From Dokdonella sp. (GTDB lineage: Bacteria; Pseudomonadota; Gammaproteobacteria; Xanthomonadales; Rhodanobacteraceae): a stretch of 64,000 bases of DNA. Each line of letters starts with the position of its first letter. Positions within the stretch are counted from its first letter, which is position 1. The notes under the pieces were generated by a model. The model saw only the letters and a list, made by a program, of their open reading frames with translations. It was not told where the DNA came from and ran no database searches. Below are positions 63,101-64,000 of the stretch, piece by piece. The position numbers and the translations under genes were made by a program. Where the stretch lies: positions 1 through 64,000 of the forward strand of contig JAHCAR010000014.1 in assembly GCA_019634795.1 (NCBI GenBank). Direction: 5' to 3'.

Positions 63101-63341
63101 TCGAAAGGTCGTATTCGCGCATGAACGACTCGACCGCCGACTGGTTGTCGGCCTTCGCGCGAACGCGCGCGACCAGCTCCGAGGCGCGGGCCAGCACCGC
63201 TTCGCGTTCCGCCGGCGTCATGCTGGCCTGGTTGAGCAGTTCGTTGACCGCCTCGGTTTCGTCGCGCGACCATGCTGCAGTGATGCGGGCACGGGCCGCA
63301 TCGGCCGTTGCGGGAAGTTCGGGGGAAAGGATTTCGCTCAC
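60192..63341 (-). CDS. putA: Bifunctional proline dehydrogenase / L-glutamate gamma-semialdehyde dehydrogenase
   Basis: The 1049-residue protein is a short-form PutA: proline dehydrogenase TIM barrel (about 85-480; the FAD-binding region RLVKGAYWDSEIKRAQ and the YEHQRLHGMG loop) then the aldehyde dehydrogenase domain (about 545-1020). The latter has Glu in AETGGQN and catalytic Cys in SAGQRCSAARVLF. It oxidises proline to glutamate, moving the intermediate through an internal channel. The N-terminal ribbon-helix-helix regulator domain of E. coli PutA is absent. The GTG at 63341 is chosen from the family N-terminus; the frame is open to 63620 but that part is not conserved-looking. A possible promoter lies at 63576-63604. 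Confidence 0.93.
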   Translation of the reverse strand: MSEILSPELPATADAARARITAAWSRDETEAVNELLNQASMTPAEREAVLARASELVARVRAKADNQSAVESFMREYDLSSEEGVLLMCVAEALLRVPDSETADKLIRDKLGEANWKKHVGASESLFVNASTWGLMLTGSLVQLAEETRSNFVGALRRLVGRAGEPVIRLAVRQAMRIMGYQFVMGRTIKEAQDRSAQKENAAYRYSYDMLGEAALTAHDAERYMQAYRDAILALGKRGPWKDVLDAPSISVKLSAIHPRYDVANRARVHAELTPRVLELAQMAKAQGIGMTVDAEEADRLELSLDVLGEVFADPSLDGWNGFGLAVQAYQKRAPFVIDWLAETARKAGRRWCVRLVKGAYWDSEIKRAQELGLSGYPVFTRKPNTDVSYLACAKQMFEAGAELIYPQFATHNAHTIAAIHHYARGRPYEHQRLHGMGADLYEEVIGKDNLNVPCRVYAPVGSHEDLLPYLVRRLLENGANTSFVNRVVDEDVPIRDLVADPCELVRQLDSKPHPRIPQPIALFGEQRKNSMGVNLSNDNELNALAASVNAARKPWTAEPLVPGVKNAGEFRDVTDPADRRRVIGQSRGADVPTLDKALANAVAAQPAWDALPAASRAKILEHTADLLEARRAEFIALCVREAGKTMSAAIAEVREAADFCRYYGAMARKLFTQPEVLPGPTGESNELFLHGRGVFVCISPWNFPLAIFMGQVAAALAAGNSVISKPADQTTLVGYAAVKLLHEAGVPTDVLQFVPCKGSVLGNSLLTRPDVAGVCFTGSTETAWTINRTLAARDSSIAALIAETGGQNALIADSSALPEQLVKDVCASAFDSAGQRCSAARVLFVQEDIADKAITMLTGAMAELVMGDPGLLSTDVGPVIDEASHKELSEHAERMDREAKLIGKVAATDATAHGTFFAPRAYEIPRLDILHKEIFGPVLHVLRWKADQLDQVIDAINATGYGLTLGIHSRIDDTIDHIVKRAKVGNCYVNRNQIGAVVGVQPFGGENLSGTGPKAGGPHYLLRFATERTVTINTTAAGGNASLLTLAD

Positions 63342-63575
63342 GATGAGTGGGCTCTCGGGTGGTGGCGCAGAGGCGACGGCAAGCGTCGCTGCGGGTTGCG
63401 CGGGCCGCGAGGATGTCGGTTCGATGTCATCGTCGCGGCCTGGCTGGCTGATCGGGTTCTGGACCGTCTGGTGGTGCGGTGCATCGTTGCTGGTCTTCCG
63501 GCGGCCCCTTGGCAGGGAGTCCGGACACCCCGGGGCGTGCGCCGGACCGTTCCGGCCCGGCCCCCGCGGTCCGCT

Positions 63576-63604
63576 AGTGTAAAGAGCGCAGCGGCGGCGG
63601 CCAA
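63576..63604 (-). promoter_or_regulatory. Possible sigma70 promoter for putA
   Basis: On the minus strand TTGGCC (63604-63599) and TACACT (63581-63576) are separated by 17 nt. This would give a leader of about 230 nt before the putA start at 63341. The 500-bp divergent spacer between putA and coxB (63342-63842) otherwise shows no gene. Confidence 0.4.
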
Positions 63605-63842
63605 GCACCCGCACTTGCACGGATGCGACCTATTGACGCGTGCCAAAACCAACCGGGCCGGGCTTTTTCCTTGCCGCTGCCGCGCGCACTCCACTATCAT
63701 TCCGAGGTTCCCTGCATATCGTTTTCTTGGACGATGCGCGTCCGGCCCGGTTCGTGGCCGGATAACGGGCCTGGATTTCCATATCGGCCGCCATGGCGGC
63801 CGGCGTTCGGTTCAAGTGACTTTTGTATTCAAGGTGATGGCA

Positions 63843-64000
63843 ATGATGTCAGTTGGGATCTCGCGAATGCGCCGTGCGCTGGCTGCGCCGGCTCTGATCA
63901 TCCTCGGCATGCTCGCGAGTTCCGCGGCCAGCGCCAATCCGCAGCCGTGGCAGCTGAACATGGCCAGGGGCGTCAGCAAGACCTCGCAGGAGGTCCATGA
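63843..64000 (+). CDS. coxB: Cytochrome c oxidase subunit II, 5' end (partial)
   Basis: About 52 codons are visible before the window ends: a signal peptide (LAAPALIILGMLASSAASA), then NPQPWQLNMARGVSKTSQEV, which matches the mature start of proteobacterial CoxB (QPWQLNMxxGVTxxSxEV). The CuA domain lies beyond the window. CoxB carries electrons from cytochrome c to the oxidase; the PCu(A)C chaperone at 1027 belongs to the same maturation pathway. ATG at 63843 has AAGG 8 nt upstream; 63837 is an alternative. Confidence 0.9.
   Translation, partial: MMSVGISRMRRALAAPALIILGMLASSAASANPQPWQLNMARGVSKTSQEVH

Noticed and set aside
60192-63620. PutA starting at 63620
   Set aside because: The extra 93 residues are Pro/Arg-rich, unlike PutA N-termini, and would include the predicted promoter; GTG at 63341 matches the family start.

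Overview
The window is a GC-rich chromosomal stretch, most likely from a gammaproteobacterium of the Xanthomonadales/Lysobacterales (Rhodanobacteraceae-like). The basis is overall codon usage, the many short palindromic intergenic repeats typical of that order, a short PutA of about 1050 residues transcribed divergently from a coxB gene, and the mix of housekeeping and secreted proteins. No rRNA, tRNA or CRISPR array was seen.

Layout. 1-4914: an enoyl-CoA isomerase-like gene, a PCu(A)C copper chaperone, the 3' half of a class D beta-lactamase cut off by a small non-autonomous transposon, a WYL regulator overlapping a patatin-like lipase, and a small secreted protein. 5005-11162: an NAD-dependent molybdenum formate dehydrogenase (fdsG, fdsB, fdsA) with an OmpA-like lipoprotein gene lying between fdsB and fdsA. 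The delta subunit fdsD and the accessory sulfurtransferase fdhD sit together about 33 kb away (43928-44996). 11163-17868: repeat-filled spacers, a SulP transporter, a tandem-domain universal stress protein, a PepSY protein overlapping a family 9 glycosyltransferase, and a voltage-gated-type K+ channel.

17940-28600 is accessory. Its left part (to about 21410) is clearly AT-richer than the rest. It carries a HEPN-like gene with an in-frame stop, small exported proteins and a complete IS5-type element with a CTAG target duplication. Its right part is built around a REP-associated tyrosine transposase (RAYT), its REP-like hairpins, and a second RAYT locus reduced to its two ends. A methyltransferase, an ankyrin lipoprotein and a 568-residue secreted protein lie between the two loci.

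28821-41282 holds exported proteins (sortilin/BNR-type propeller, an M19 dipeptidase homologue lacking several metal ligands, an FG-GAP propeller, a PHP/CehA-type metallohydrolase) and a TIR-TM-TPR protein followed 51 nt later by a secreted protein. 41657-57167: a YidD-like protein, a VOC protein, an MFS transporter, fdhD-fdsD, an MdtABC-like RND operon (one fusion protein, two different permeases) whose spacers are packed with inverted and direct repeats, and a YgiB-YgiC (DUF1190/glutathionylspermidine synthase-like) pair. 57278-64000: three exported proteins, putA, and the 5' end of coxB.

The most distinctive features are mobile-repeat biology. One is a MITE family (three copies) matching the IS5 element's ends. 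Another is a palindromic repeat inserted in frame within fdsA. There are also the duplicated RAYT/REP loci, and two unrelated secreted proteins that end in the same short IFAxGF motif.
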